Assembly (NCBI GenBank): GCA_016490735.1
Contig: JAEMWC010000001.1
Location: 4,551,052-4,615,051, forward strand
Reading direction: 5' to 3'
Length of the DNA: 64,000 nucleotides
DNA from: Pachyseris speciosa
Taxonomy: Eukaryota; Cnidaria; Anthozoa; Scleractinia; Pachyseridae
In this document: positions 1-13,346 of the stretch, one piece after another
Layout: every line of letters begins with the position of its first letter
Position numbering within the stretch: position 1 is the stretch's first letter
Notes under the pieces: model-generated
Told to the model about the DNA's origin: nothing
Databases searched by the model: none
The model's input: the letters and a program-made list of their open reading frames with translations, nothing else
Program-made: the position numbers and the translations under genes

Positions 1-102
1 TCAGTAAACATGAGTCGCCTAATCTCGGAAATGTTGAAGTTATTTATTAGGTATGCGAAATCGATGTTTTGGATTTGGTTTAAAGTCATGTTATATTTTC
101 AG

Positions 103-3100
103 GGAGGCAATTCAAGCAAAGACGTTTTACTTGTGGTGGAGAAAATATCAGCTAATCATGGACATCAGAATGATGGAAAGGATGGTACGAATCTCCATTT
201 TTGATTGTGCCTTCAGTGATTAAAGTTTTAGAAGTTAATTCGCACGCCTCCCTCGCTACCTCGCTGGCGTTCGTTTTCCGTAATAGTCCTTAGGATTGGA
301 TTTCTCGCACAACATACCAATTACGATCAGCAATTGTAGTTGAAAGTAAAGTAACAACAGTTGTAGACAGAATCCCATGTAAAATGTTTCAGTCGTTTTG
401 GTTATTTTGAGTGTGTTGTTCATTTCCTTAGGCTATTTTGCATAATGATGAGGTCTTGAAGAGACGTTGTCTTCGGTTCTGGCTACAAAGAGCGCGAGAA
501 AAACTACACGAAAGAGAACTTCAAGTAAGTAGCGTTTGGTGATAAATTTGAAATATTAACAATTCTTGTGCCTAGCGGGCTCTATCCAACGTTCAGGTTC
601 AGGAACGAATGCCTCAAAGTTTCGCTTAACTTGAGTGTTATAATGAAATAAGACACGGAAAAGAAAACGTCCTTTAACACTCACAAAGGTTGTAAGACCC
701 GTGGAAGCGGCCGTCCTCAGCTCACCTTTCTATAGTTTATCTCATTCTCCTTCAACGTCCTCTCCTTTTTACATGCATTGTTGGAAGCACTAAAGTGCAT
801 TTTCATTTTTTTCATTGTCTGTACTGCTTATGATTAACCTTAACCGAACTTAATAACTTTTACCTACGTTCATATCTCCTTGTTTCTTCGCCGTAGCTCT
901 GGTTTTTCTAGAACTCTGCTCCATTTGCTTTAGAACATTGTAAAGTTTTCTTAAGCCTGGTTCACACTAGCGACATAAAGACACAGTGTAACGACATCGA
1001 CATAATGACGTAAGGAAAAGATCAGTTTTATCTCATTTATGTGGTTATGTTCATGCTGTTGTTGCTAATATGTCATCATGTCATCTGTTCACACTGCAAA
1101 AATAACGTCCTTTTTTTACGTCGAGATAACGTCCTTTTTGTGTCATTATGTCGCAAGTGTGAACCAGGCTTTACTTATTCCTCTTCGCTCCAGTGGCATG
1201 ATAGGGCCAACTACCCTTTAGACTGTTGGTTTCCGAAACCACCTGACAGCTTTTCCAGGGATAGGTCGCTAGTCCATCTCCTATTGTGAAGTTAAATATA
1301 CAAATAAACTCTTCTCAGCTATTGACAGGGAAAGTAGAACACAAATTATTTGCAAAATAAACCTGTTTGAATGATCTCGTTCGATGGCTATACCAGCCGA
1401 GAAAAATTGTCTACGAACCGTTCAGTAAAGTAAAATAAAGTGTTTTCCTTTTTTGTTATCGCGCTTGGGTGTATTTACTGCATAAGTAGTCAGAGTAGTC
1501 TGGCTCTGCTGTTCTCAGTAATGATTAGCATCAATAACATTCTTTAGGCTGTAGCTGATGATCATTGCAATCGAAGGTTGCTATTGATGGGTATTGCAAG
1601 ATGGAGGGAGTTTACGACAGAAATGAAAGAAAGGTACACAAATGGTTGAGTAGTTAATACAGAAATACAGTGAAGGCCACATGTAAAGACTGAACTTATT
1701 CGAGTGATAAATTGAGAAGGTTCCCGCAAACGCAGAAAAATAACTTCAACCAGAAACTAAATTCAAATACGATTACCTCACAACTTTCTTTAACAAACAG
1801 GATCCTGGACAGGAAAATGGTTATTGTGGAAACCGCAATAATATTGTTGCGTGGTATATCGTAACTGGTGATTTCAAACAAACTAATTTTTTGCAGCAAC
1901 ATTATAAAACATGACCTTTGTTCTGTTAGTCATAATATTGTGTGATGGCATACGGCTCAGAAGTACCAAACATAGTTAGTAGAGGGAGACAGCCTCCCTC
2001 TACTAACTATGTACCAACTAGAAGTTTATAAAGAGGTTATGGGCAGTTTTGAAACTCGCCAATTTCTTTTTGTTTTGTTTTCCTGTAACAGTCGTTCAGT
2101 ACAGCGGTCATCGTTGAGGCATTACTACATCCATCTGCTGAAAAAGACCTGGGCGGCCTGGAAACAAGTGAGTGTTGGAGCACTTCATAGTCAAGATATA
2201 CTGCTGAGTAACCATAAGGACCCTTTTCAGTATCCGTTGTGAGAATTTTTTTGCCAGAAACTGAATACCAAAGGTGCTCAGTGAGCCTCTGTTTGACGAA
2301 TGAGCATTTTATTAATTTAACAACGTTAAATATTGTCCACGAAGGACAGGCATTTGTTCGAATTCTCACTGAAGTGCAATTGTTTTAGTTTGTTCTTCAC
2401 AGGCAGGTGAAATGGCAGAAACAGGTGCGAGCCGATCTACATTATCAGCAACGTCTTTTCAGTACTGTGATCACGGCGTGGAAGGTGAGAAATGTTCACA
2501 AAGAATTTTTTCATCTCTTAAATCTGCCGTAAAGAGAGTCAGCGGAATAGCGAGGATGAAAAATTATTATGGAACTTGAATCTTCCGAGCTATTGTACAC
2601 TGTAACTTCGTGAGTAATTTGGAAATGTGAGGCTTCATCTTTGTTGGTAGTGTCAAGGAAGGCCATACTCAATAATGAGTTTGAGTGCATTCACACCACG
2701 TAATAACCCTTGCAATAGGGCATCATCGAGTTGGTTTGAAGAGGCCTCACACTGTTAAAGATGCTACAGGGAATCAGATTATGGTGTATTGAGTGTTTCT
2801 TTCTCAAAGCCTCAACGCCCAGTGCCTTGCGGGCTGGCAAGTTATTAAGTTTTGAATTTCTTGTGGTCGTTATGTTGTAGGATCATCACAATCACTTAAA
2901 AGCTGCTGAAACCCATTGTGAAAGAAAACTTCAAAGGCATAATTTGACTCGATTAAGGTAAGTTGTCGTTATTGTCGCTAAAACAACGAGAACATTTTCG
3001 CAAACCTAAACAGTCCAGTTGTTTGTGTTCATTAACTTGGCTTTTGTATGAGGAGTTTGAAAAAGAATTTCTGGGAGTTTCATCGTGAGTCTGAGTGCAT

Positions 3101-6100
3101 TAAATCACATTACGATTTACTAAAAGGGTTTAAGTCTTTTTTAAACCGAAGTATGCACAGGCTGGTTGACTGTGTGAGTGTCTTTGCTTTCTGTTGAATG
3201 CGTGGCTGCCTTAAAAGCAATTCACCTAGCTGTTCCTAAAGCATTTTTAGTCAGTATCGTACAAGGTTTTAGTAACGTATCAGCTTAACTCTCAAAGTAA
3301 AAATCCTATCTTTGGTCCTTATTTTTTATGTTTGTCTCGGCGCGTTTAATACAAGCGCCAGCGGGCTCGCCTGAGTCTCATCCGAGTTACCCTCGCTGAT
3401 TTTCAAGCGTCGTCCTTCTCTCACTCATGTTTTATCGCTATCAGAGCTGTGCTCTATAGTGCCCGGAGGCCCCTGACAACTTACAGCCCCTGTACCTTTG
3501 CTGTTGGGCGACAAGGAAATCTTAGTTTTTGCACAAAACTACCATGCTGGGCACCCTGAAATGCAAAGGTTCAGAGTTTTGGTCACCCAAAAATTTTTTC
3601 TTAGAGCACAGCCTTGGCTATTCCGTGGGTGATTTGTTTCCATAGGTTTGCCCTTGAAACGTGGAAGCAAAATGTCAGAGGAAACAAAGAAGGACGGCAA
3701 AACAAAGAAGTTGCTAGGACTTTTCTTTATCAAACTCTACTATCAAAGGTGAGATAAACGCTTTGGGAACAGACAAACAGACAAAGAATTACACTAAAGT
3801 CTGAATCATTCACTAACTTACACTTCCGAACTTTTGATAAATAGCGTTAGCGTCAGTCTTTTTACGATGTATGAAGGTGGTTTTTGTCATTTCCCAGAGT
3901 TTTTCCTGTTGGAGAGAATTCTCGACTCACCATGCAGTGAAGAAATGGAAACAATGGCAGCGATTGCAGGAAATTCAAAAGGAGCTCGAGAAAGGTTTGT
4001 GGGAATCGTTGCAGAAAGAAGTGACTTTAGTGGAAATCGTGCCGGTAGGAGTGGTGTGGGGGGTTGGGGTGGGGTGGGTGCTGTTACAAAATTTTGAGAC
4101 TGGTTGTTTGGAAGTGGACTTTTTGGGGTTTCATGGTCGCTGGTTTTGCGCCAGTAACCAATGTGCTATCCCTATTTACCACATAAAATTATCAGCTAAT
4201 AAATTAAAATAGAACCGTGTTTGTCTTCTCGTAACAAGTGTTGTTTACTGGTCGATCAAGACTTATCCGACGTCAATAACTCAGGGTTAATGAGGTTAGC
4301 TTCGAAAGAACCTATGGTGCACCGTGCTGCTTTGGCGCGGGAGAAATAACGAATTTTCAGTATTATCCACTGAGTCGAGAAGGTAAACATTGCCACCGCA
4401 AAGAGATGCATGTAACAGCTAGCGTTCCTAAGTACAGCCCTTTTTCAGAGCGAATCTGTCAGACGAAAGGTTATCTCTCGAAACGTCACCCTTTAAGTCT
4501 TCGTACGTTAACCGATTTACTTGATCAACTTATAGTTGATAATACTCAAAATTCGTCAGTAACTTACATGTGCCTTGGCAGTTGCCATGTTACTTGTACT
4601 TGTCAGTCATGTTGCCTATCAATTTGTGTGACTAAAACTTTATTCAGGTAAATTACATCGTTCATTCCGCGCTTGGAAATCGTTCACACGGAAGTCGGTG
4701 TACGACAAGAATCTTAAACACAAGGCGGACAGCCATCATAACAAGACGCTGATGTACAAGGCGGTGTTGGGATGGAAAAGTTACGTTCACCTGTGTTTTA
4801 GAATCAAGGTGAGGCGCTTTTAGGATACAACTTTATATCTGAAAGAAACTGACGTCCGTTTCAGCTTCTCTTAACTAGAAGCCTCAATTACGAACGTATA
4901 GTAGTGGGTTAACAATCTTTTGACGCTCTTTGGTAATCTTCGGCAGGTAATCGTAAAAAGTCGTCGCAAAATGGTCGGAAATGACTTTCTGACATTATGA
5001 GCTGAATCTCTTTGTCTCAGTCAAGGTTCCAGATAAGATTTTAAGGCAGGGTGTCAACAAGGAATTCCGTCGGTTCAAATTTCCAGTGCTCCCACCAAAC
5101 CATTATAAATTTTCTTATAATTTGTCGGGCCATGTAGCTGACCTTGTAGGGTTTTTGACCCGAGACCCCCCTCTTATCTGGAACACTGCTCAGTGTTTAC
5201 CCAACAATTAAAACGACCCCGAGGCGTTCTTAAGCCCCGGCTACACGTTCAAACATTGTTATAAAACATTTGTTGGATGAACAATGTTAGAACGTGTAGC
5301 ATGCATGTTTGATGACGTTTGTTCAACATTTTTTGTTGGAAGAATGTTTTGATTTCGATCAAACATTTTCTCCAACATACAACAAATGTTGAAGCGTGTA
5401 GCCGCCCTTTCAACAATGTTGTATTGCAAAGACCAATCAAAGTTAAAGGCCCAGCCTCCAATCCGAAAGCCTAATGGCAGATGGCAGAGGTGGAAATTGT
5501 TGAAGTCAGACCGCCCAAGCGACGTGTTTCCAACAATGTTATATGCGTATCCAACATTGTTAGAAGCGTTCTTACAACAATGTTGGGACGTGTTCTTCTA
5601 ACAATGTTAGAACGTGTAGCCGGGGCTTTAGTGTTTGGTGGACAACCCTTGGACCATGTGTTAGCCGCCATTTTGGATTCGCAAACGTTAATGGTGTCTG
5701 CTTATTCGTTTGTCAAGATGACCTGATTATTCTTGGCTACTTTTGTAGGACTTGTTTTAGGTCTTTGCTGTTTTTCTCATTGAACTAAAGCGGCAGTTAA
5801 ACTGATCGGAATGGACTTCCAAGTGTCCTCTTTCCGTCAAAACACGCCGACGTACAGTGCTGCTGAAGAAACAGTAACATCACCGTCAGATTTAATATTT
5901 CGTTGCAGATTCTCCAAAGACAAAGCATGTGGCTTCATAATCGAAGGATTATCGCATCTTTCTTCAGCATGTGGAAGAAACAGGTGGATAGCCTTAACGT
6001 TTAGTTTCTTGATATCTTGTTATTTATAGCGCGTTTGCAATTGTAACGAGTATTATCAACGACACTTGAAGTTTATCCTGCTTAACAAACAACCAAACAT

Positions 6101-9100
6101 TTACAGTTTGGCCAAATAATCATTGGGTTTAGTGTCCCATAAGGACGTTATCTGGATCGTCACGTTGCACAGGCCGGAGACTATTTATTAAGAGACACGC
6201 AGGCGTCACAAGGCTAACCCACTAGGATGGACCTTTTTAAGTATGCTTCTTTGGGGCGTAACGTTTGAATATAGTTGTCCTCCATTTATGGCGCGTAGAG
6301 GTCTCGAGATTCCTCTGAAATAAATATGCTTCAAAATCTCACAACAACTAAAAATAGTTTTAAACTAGATGACTTTAAGCGAATTCTGTTCGTCAAAAGT
6401 CCTGCTGAAGATTACAATGATCAGGCCACGCGTGCGTTTCCGCCAACGAGGCTTTGTTATTGCATTTTAACTCCGTGGTTGGAAAACGTTCAGTGAAGCC
6501 ATTGTGGTGAATTTGTTAACGTTTTAGCACAGCGCTGCAGTTCAAGAGAAAAGACAGACAATACTGGCATTGTGGCACTGGAGCGTCACCCTACAGAGGA
6601 AGGTGAGCAGTGACTGAGCGTAACTGCCGAGTCACTTGTGTCATATTTATGTCCTGGAGTACCGAGTACTGTTCCAGGTTTTATCCCACTAACTGGCTTT
6701 GGCTTTGGCTTTGGCCCTTGAATATTGGCCCTCCGAATGCCCCCCTTCATAAAAGGGGCCCCGAGATGTTTGAACTTGGCATACGTATATTTCGACAGGC
6801 GTTAAACGCGTCGAACTCTTAAGGAAAGCTGAGAAAGAGGGGTCATATCATGCTTATTCCGCATAACGTATCGAACAAAAGGCGGACCGTTCGTTTCACC
6901 TTCCAATCTTTCCCCTCCCGGACAAAGATGAACGGTAACCGGTACTGATTCCCTTTTCTGTCCAGGGTAGTGCTAATACTGTCAGTAGTTGTTGTTTCGT
7001 ATGATTTTCGAGCCATCATGCTCGTGGATCCTACACTTACGTGTCTTGGAGACGGTCAATAATAAATTAAAAGTGAATACCTTTGAAGCGTGTTACAAAC
7101 TGAATAGGGTCGTTCCAATTTTACTGAGTGCCTGTGTAGAGAGGACTAGTTGCTTGATATACCAAACTGTCTCAGTTCCGAAGCCTAACATCTCCATTTA
7201 GCCGACAGTGCGTGAAACATGTAGACTGCAAAACAGTCGGTTTTTATTTTCGTTTTTTGAAGGCGCGAATTCCAAGCGCGCGAGCAAACATACGGCTGTT
7301 TTGCAGTCTATGAAACATGGTGAAATTCTTTTAAGGAATGTGTCTTGCACTCAACTCCATAAGTTATGTATGAAATAAAACTATACAGGAAATTGTTTAC
7401 TGTTTTAATCTACGGTCATTTTGTGGTTTGCAAGGCATTTTTTGCAATTTTGGAGTACGCAATCTCTCGCAAGAGGAAAGCCGTGCGAATATCCCGAGCG
7501 TTGGAAGAGCGACGAAACAGATTATTACGGACAGGCGTCACTCGGTGGATGAAGGTGAGGTTAAGCTTAGTTCTGAAATTTGAATTCATTTGTCCTTGAT
7601 GCTCTGTGTAAAATTGTTTCAGTGTTTGTGTCTCAGAAGTACATGTAAAACTGATTAATTTTTTATTTACCTTGTGTTTGACATGGCAGGTGGGGTTTCA
7701 CCTTGCTGCTGAGCGTTCTCGACTTGCTCAAGAGCGGCAACTGGAGGTTGGTTTGGTTTATACTTTCACATGATTATCGACTCTGATCAGTATGTCAGTG
7801 TTGTCTCTTCTTCTCTGTTCTTTCCTTCATACGTAACCTTCCACAGTGCTAACCTCGTCTTAATGCTAACCCTAATGTTATCGTAAATCTTGCCCCTCTC
7901 CTAACCGTGGACCTAATTCTGACCCTGATCGTAACCGATAAACCTGGCCCTAACAGTTATGAATCGTTACTAGAGAATTGCTTTGGAGAAAATGGTTCAG
8001 GCACGGAAACTTCCATCAAAGTATGCTGATAGAGATTTGAGAACACTGACAATTGATAACTTCCTGGTAAAACGCTACTCAGCGCTTTCATTTACCGTGA
8101 GGTTTCTTCTCTGTTTGATAACCGTGCCTTGTTGATCACGTGTTTGCAGGCAGCTCACTCCGTGCATCGGTGTGTCTATCGCTGTGCGATGCACTGGAGA
8201 CGTCTAACAGCAAAGCGAGTGCGGCAAAGAGGAGGGAGGCCAAGGCCGAGACCTGTTCGCGAGGCCAAACATACCTTGCCAGTTACAAGCATGTTAGAAC
8301 CGACGCCTCCAGTCGTTTCAGCTCAGCTCAAGGCCTATAATATGGATGTCAACAGGTATAAAATAAATGCGTTCCAGCTTCACAAGGGGCTTCCTAAATC
8401 GTACACATTGTGCGCTTGTCTTCATGCTAGTTTTGGACAACTGTTGGGACAAAACCTACTGAAGTTATAATTATACCTTGGCTTGCCGTACGCTCAGGAA
8501 CTAAATGTTAGTGGCTTTGTCCAGTTTTGTTTAATTTTGCTCGGCTTTTTTGCCGAAGACTTGTTATTTGGACTTGATTCTCCTCTTCTCTTCGCGTCTC
8601 AACAACTTTCCTCGTAATCCTGGCCTTTCCTATAAAACAATTTGGTTCCAATTCGTTATTATTACTATCATGATCTTTATCATTATCGTTATCGTTGTGA
8701 TTCGCTTTGTAGAATCGTATCAGAGGCTTTCAAGGAGCGTCCTGCACCAAGAAAACCTGATTACTTGAGGGAATCATTCGACCTCACCCAAATTACCATG
8801 GAAACAAATCCACCGAGCGTGCAATCCAGGCGTGCGAGAACAAAGGACGATGATGAGGCAAAACCGCGCCCATCTCCACCCCGGCCATGTCATCAATTGA
8901 GAAGCAGTATTCACCCCAATCGGAGGAACCCTCGGGAAGAGTCAATAATGTTCCCTTCTTCCTCGGGCGATGAATCTTCTCTTTTTGTAGAGGGACCAAG
9001 GGGATCTAAGATGGATGCACATGGTAAGATACTGCCTTTTCCGGCAGTGGTTTTTACTTCTCTAATAAGCTAGTCTGGAAAGAAAAGTTCTCAAATATTC

Positions 9101-11677
9101 TGGTCCGCAAGTTTAAAATAGTTGGGTATTTCCCTAGGGTCCTTGGATATTTGCCATTGAAGATGCCCTTTACTCCCGTCACTGTTTTGTATGCGGGACT
9201 TAGTTTTGGTGGACACACTATTGGCGCTTTCTTGATGTCATTGGCAAATACGCCCTTCGGAACAGTTGTTCTGGTTGGTGTGACGGTTACTGTACGTAAA
9301 TATCGTTTGGTATAACCGAGATCATTCCATGCTACTTTAATAGCGGACGCAATAAGCAACCCCGCCGCAATCTTTTCGCTGATTGGACTCCTCTTTCATT
9401 TCAGATTCAATAACTGCTGAGGCCAGCGAAAAACAACAAGTTTTCTACGATGGAGGGAAGAAACCTGTTCAGATGCCTTCCATTCAACTGTTGGACAACA
9501 CGAAACAAAGGCGAGGAGCTGGCAAAAACCCCGTGTTATTGCCTCCTTCGTCATTCACGCTGCCTTCTCGCTCTAAGCGATTCCCACTACAGGACTCTTT
9601 GCCTGAAGAGGTGGTGGTGCATGATTCCAACTCAACGCATCCAGCCTCAACTCCTCGAACCTCCCTTGACAGTCACAAACGTGGGGCATACAGTCCAGCA
9701 ACCTCGACATCGAGTAGAGGCTCAGAAGAGGAAGATGAAAGACACGGTATGCCAAAAGGGGAGCTTGGTGAGGAAGAAGTGACGGTTGGGGAGATAGAGG
9801 GGCAGGAGGAACGAGAAGGAGAGGGAGAGGGGAAAGATGGAGATGAGGGAAAGTCTGACGGAGAACTGGAGGATAAGGGATTGGAATACAAGAAGATGAA
9901 AGACGAGACTTCAAATTATGACTTGTTGAGTCACCACCTACTGGAGGAAGGAAATCTTCAGAGACGTATTGCCTCCATGAAAAATATACTGCAAGAATTT
10001 CAAGTTTTGAAAGTAACGTATAAGTAAGTATCGTTAATAGTTTGTTTGGAATAAATGTGTTTTGTCTTTTTTGTAATATGCAAGAATGAGCGAATGCTGT
10101 AACTGCCCAGTAATTTATTTGATCTGTGACTTGGTGGATTCACCTTAATGGCAGTCGGGTAAGGTTGCTCCAACGAAAAAAAGAATATGACCTACTACCA
10201 GACTCGTGGCTTTATCCCCCTCTCCTCCCACCTTGTAGAAAAAATTGAGGTGAGGTGAAGTGAGGTGAGGAGAAACGCTGCTTCGAGTTGTATTCTAAGA
10301 GGCAGTTGTCCCGAAAGGAGACATGCTTGATGCTGACGGTAGAATAATAGTCACCAATTGAATTTCTGTCCAGGTTTGTTTGTCAAAGGATGTCTTGACG
10401 TCTGTTTTTCTATCTCTCGCTGTAACGCTGTGTAGATGCTAAACGAAATCAGTTATCGGATATTGTTTTGTTTGTTTTCCCAGTCGTAAGAAGAGACAGC
10501 GAGATCAGTTGTTTGTTTGGGTTCAAGAGCAGCGAGAGGAGCTGGGACCAAACCAGGAGGATGAAGAGCTGTTACAAACTGAACAGTGTTTAGATGAGGT
10601 AAGGAGAATAAAACTCCGGTCACCCTGTGGATATCTACACATTTTTGATTTTGCTTTGAAATTTATCGTTTGAAAGGTCCCCTTTTGTTCCTGTCCTTGT
10701 GTGATTGCGATTATGATGTTAATTGGTGGTTGACGGAATTGGATTTCAGTTGGCGCTCGTGCAGTGCATGTTCTGTATTCTGATTGGACAAAGTAAAAAT
10801 CGGAAACGTTTCTTGTACCTGGCTGAGTCCGACTTAACGGTTTCAAGACGTGTTCGTAATGTTGTTGCCGCTGATTGGATAAATTCATTAAAACGTCCTT
10901 TACCTACTAGTGAATGCTCTTTAATAAGGTCGGCACACTCTAGACCACTGACAAGTGGTGGGGACAAATCGCGGAGACAAGTCGACAAGTCGCCTCGTGC
11001 GACATGCCTAGTTTCATCGTAATAGTTAACTATGGTTTCATGCGAAAATGCTGTCGCGACGACCAAATTAAGTCCACGGGACTTGTCGTTTGAATTCGTG
11101 CGACAAGGGACAGGGACAAAATAACCCAACTTTCTCGTGTGCACTGTCGGGCGACCTGTCCCAACTGGATAGCGTCATTTATCCGCCTGAAGACAAGTCG
11201 CTGCGACAAGTTGCTTTGTGTGTACTATACTGTGTAGGCGTCCTCACCCAGCGACATGTCTCCCAAACAGTGCATACAAGGCGGCTTATCGTGTTATAGT
11301 GTTTGCCGACCTCTGCAGCTTTTTCATTAAGAACATCAACAACGACAACAACAACAACAACAGTAGCAAAGTTAGGAAAGTTGTAGAGCGTTAACGTAAG
11401 CCTATCATAGGTTCACGCTGGTGTAGTCCGCGGCCGTTATACCTGAGTTTTCGCTTTACGGAGAACATGCATGTTTAGCCCTCATTTATTTGACACGACC
11501 TTACATGAAAGAAGCAGCCTCATCAAACAAATAAGTGAGTTTTTTTTTGCCGTTGTTGTTTCTTAGTTAACCGAGGAAGTTAACGAGATAGCTGGAAGAA
11601 TAAAACAAACCCGACCACTTGTCGAAGAGGTGGCAGCAAATATCGGGGAACTCATTCAGAAAAGTGGATTGGAGTAA
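103..11677 (+). CDS. SFI1: SFI1-like centrin-binding repeat protein (3' part, 18 exons)
   Basis: Family role: SFI1 proteins are centrosomal/basal-body scaffolds whose tryptophan-containing helical repeats bind centrins. Exons read by eye with AG/GT borders and compatible phases: 103-184, 432-524, 1548-1633, 2092-2167, 2407-2484, 2881-2957, 3646-3748, 3898-3994, 4648-4808, 5909-5983, 6528-6602, 7435-7554, 7690-7746, 8150-8355, 8713-9023, 9405-10023, 10484-10598 and 11567-11677 (stop TAA 11675). They give about 846 residues. Most of the first 14 exons carry one or two units of the F/W-x(2)-W-(R/K) kind, for example FYLWWRKYQ, LRFWLQRARE, LKKTWAAWKQ, VITAWK, LETWKQN, FRAWKSF, VLGWKSY, FFSMWKK, LALWHWS and VTRWMK. 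The last exons are Ser/Pro-rich and acidic, then a coiled-coil-like tail. The 5' end lies before the window. Another long W-repeat centriolar protein is possible. Family confidence is moderate to high. Confidence 0.78.
954..1170. mobile_element. MITE with 3-bp TTA target duplication (intronic)
   Basis: A 217-bp element in an SFI1-like intron. The ends are inverted copies: AGCCTGGTTCACACT at the left and its complement at 1156-1170, and the match continues to about 29 bp with one or two differences. TTA occurs at 951-953 and again at 1171-1173, so the target duplication is a 3-bp TWA type, as known for PIF/Harbinger elements. No coding capacity is visible. Superfamily assignment is inference. 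Confidence 0.85.
1971..2011. repeat. Perfect 18-bp-arm hairpin
   Basis: The 18 bases from 1971 (CATAGTTAGTAGAGGGAG) reappear as their reverse complement ending at 2011, with a loop of about 5 bases. The palindrome lies about 80 bp before an SFI1-like exon acceptor. No TIR-element hallmarks are seen around it. Confidence 0.8.
5233..5627. mobile_element. MITE, TIR AGCCCCGGCTACACGTTC, TSD TTA
   Basis: A 395-bp element in an SFI1-like intron. Its left end (from 5233) and right end (to 5627) are perfect 18-bp inverted copies, and TTA flanks both sides (5230-5232, 5628-5630). The interior is a run of short palindromic AACAATGTT-type motifs. No real ORF is present; open frames here are by-products of the repeats. 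It is probably a PIF/Harbinger-type non-autonomous element. Confidence 0.88.
7222..7310. mobile_element. 89-bp MITE with 9-bp target duplication (MULE-like)
   Basis: The ends TAGACTGCAAAACAG and its complement form near-perfect TIRs around a GC-rich centre. The 9 bases TGAAACATG occur immediately before (7213-7221) and immediately after (7311-7319). A 9-bp duplication is characteristic of Mutator-like transposases. The element is too small to encode anything. Confidence 0.85.
10927..11312. mobile_element. 386-bp MITE with AGGTCGGCA termini
   Basis: The left end AGGTCGGCACAC near 10928 and the complementary right end GTGTTTGCCGACCT (to 11312) bound a stretch rich in GACAAGTCG and CGACTTGTC motifs. 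It lies in the last SFI1-like intron. No convincing target duplication was found, so the boundaries are good to a few bases only. The open frames inside on both strands are not supported as genes. Confidence 0.65.
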
Positions 11678-12542
11678 CTACAATGAGCTCAGATCAAGGT
11701 CATGGAGTCACTGGGTTCTGATAGAATCATTGTGCAAAACTGACACGTTGGTACAGTGTTTGATTGAGGACTGTGAACTAGACCTTCAGAGTGGAAGTAC
11801 GCTGTAATAATCTATTCTGTGCTGTTTGTTTCGTCAAGATGTGCTCTAGCATTATGGTATTCATAGGTAAAAAGCCATGACAGTACACAGCCACTGCTTC
11901 ATTGTTTTAACGCAACAAGTGGTTGATTATTTTTTGTGTTATAGTACACTCAACGAAATTATTCAATTCTGATTGGTCGAGAACAGTACAGTTAATCCCA
12001 AATTACATTGCAATCCTGCGGATTTTTTTACTCCACTGGGATTACAAAATTGAAATTAGAAAGGAAAAAATAAACTGAATTCTGGTAGTTGTAGTCAAAT
12101 GACGTCATCGTGGAAGTTGCCTATTGTCTATCATCGTTACGAGTTGTTTTGTACACTTCTGAGGAGGCAAGTAGAGAACATGTCCTGTCTTTTTGCAGTC
12201 TCGCAATGAGGAGCAAAACCATTTATTGCTGTGAACTCATGACTTTTTTTTTGCAGTAACTAAAAAACCTTCAAGTTCCCGCTGAGAAGGCAGAGATACT
12301 GGCTTAAAACCGCCGCGGGCAAATGCCACTATTCCGTAAACTAACGCAGAACTGTTTTTGTTCTGAACATAATACGTCGAACATGTCTGTTCTCAAACCG
12401 TCTATTTTCTTATATCAAGTCCTTTTGTGCAAACGCCAGTAACGCTCGTCAACAGACTAAGTGCGGAGAATTCAAGTAAAAAAACAACGTGACCCTCAGA
12501 AGCCTCTTATAATATAATCACAATAAATTCTACAAATAACTA
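11678..12542. other. Downstream/intergenic region after the SFI1-like gene
   Basis: No gene is visible. It probably holds the 3' UTR of the SFI1-like gene; AATAAA-type hexamers occur near 12068 and 12521, and I cannot choose between them. A CAATTCTGATTGGTCGAGAAC-like stretch near 11960 looks like the edge of a dispersed repeat, but no matching partner end was found. Confidence 0.5.
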
Positions 12543-12880
12543 CAGATTATGCAACGGCTGCTATGCGGCCTGAGGTATAATATGAATTATACGAAGATAA
12601 AGGAGGCGAGGTATAACAATGTAACACCACTTTATTATATATAAAGCGAGAATTTTAGGCAATAAACCTTGCAAATAGAATTCTATATGTGCTATATTTT
12701 CACATGTGAAGAAAGCGATACGTCCAATCAGCTTCGCGTACAGCATTCTTCATATGTGAAAATATAACCAATCACCGTCCAGAGTAGAATCGCTCAGCCA
12801 ATCAGAGCAAAGCACTCAAATGGCTTCCGAGAAGCGCGGGCTTCAACTCAGCGCCCGCTCGAAGTTTGTGTTTAAAAAAC

Positions 12881-13147
12881 ATGGCTTCGGCTTCCCGTTT
12901 TGTTCCACTGGATTTACCGTTAAATGATTTTATTGGGACGCAATCGAACAGAAACAAGGGGGCGAACATTCAAGGAGGAACATTCAACATTTCTATAAAC
13001 AGTGTAAGTCAACAGAGTGCGAATTTGTTGTTGCACAGCGCGAAGCGCCGCCATCACATGATTGAATCTGACAGCCGGATTAAGGACAAGCGAAAACATT
13101 TCACTCTTTGTATTTACAAATTCTCCCGTATTTTTCAGTTATTCTAA
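12881..13147 (+). CDS. Short ORF inside the TIR element, unrecognised
   Basis: An 88-codon ORF beginning MASASRFVPLDLPLNDFIG. After about residue 28 comes a GGTFNISIN segment, then KRRHHMIESDS. The start resembles N-termini, and the GTFN/KRR/ESDS stretch resembles C-terminal tails, of transposon-encoded proteins in anthozoans. This suggests that an internal deletion joined the two ends of a once longer transposase-like gene. That comparison is from memory and is inference only. The final 20 residues look random. Confidence 0.3.
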   Translation: MASASRFVPLDLPLNDFIGTQSNRNKGANIQGGTFNISINSVSQQSANLLLHSAKRRHHMIESDSRIKDKRKHFTLCIYKFSRIFQLF

Positions 13148-13346
13148 ATAGGAAGTGATATTTAAGCTTGTGTAGCCTCTTTGTCTACTTGTTGCTGTCC
13201 TAGAAACCGGACATGTTTTTTTATTACGCTCGGTCATGTAGATCAGTCTTGAATTTTTGCTGTTCTTCATGTAAGCTTATTGAATCGGGAAAAACAAAAC
13301 TGATTTCAAGTATAGGTTTAATTCTCGTTATATATATAATAAACAA

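Noticed and set aside
5249..5726. Several 66-81-codon ORFs at 5.2-5.7 kb
   Set aside because: They lie inside a MITE with perfect TIRs and a TTA duplication; palindromic AACAATGTT motifs open frames on both strands.
8129..8470. Independent 113-codon gene
   Set aside because: The first part is an SFI1-like exon (8150-8355) with a clear donor; the rest is intron read-through.
9450..9914. Overlapping ORFs on both strands at the acidic SFI1-like exon
   Set aside because: GAG/GGA-rich coding DNA opens other frames. Splice phases select the frame starting at 9405.
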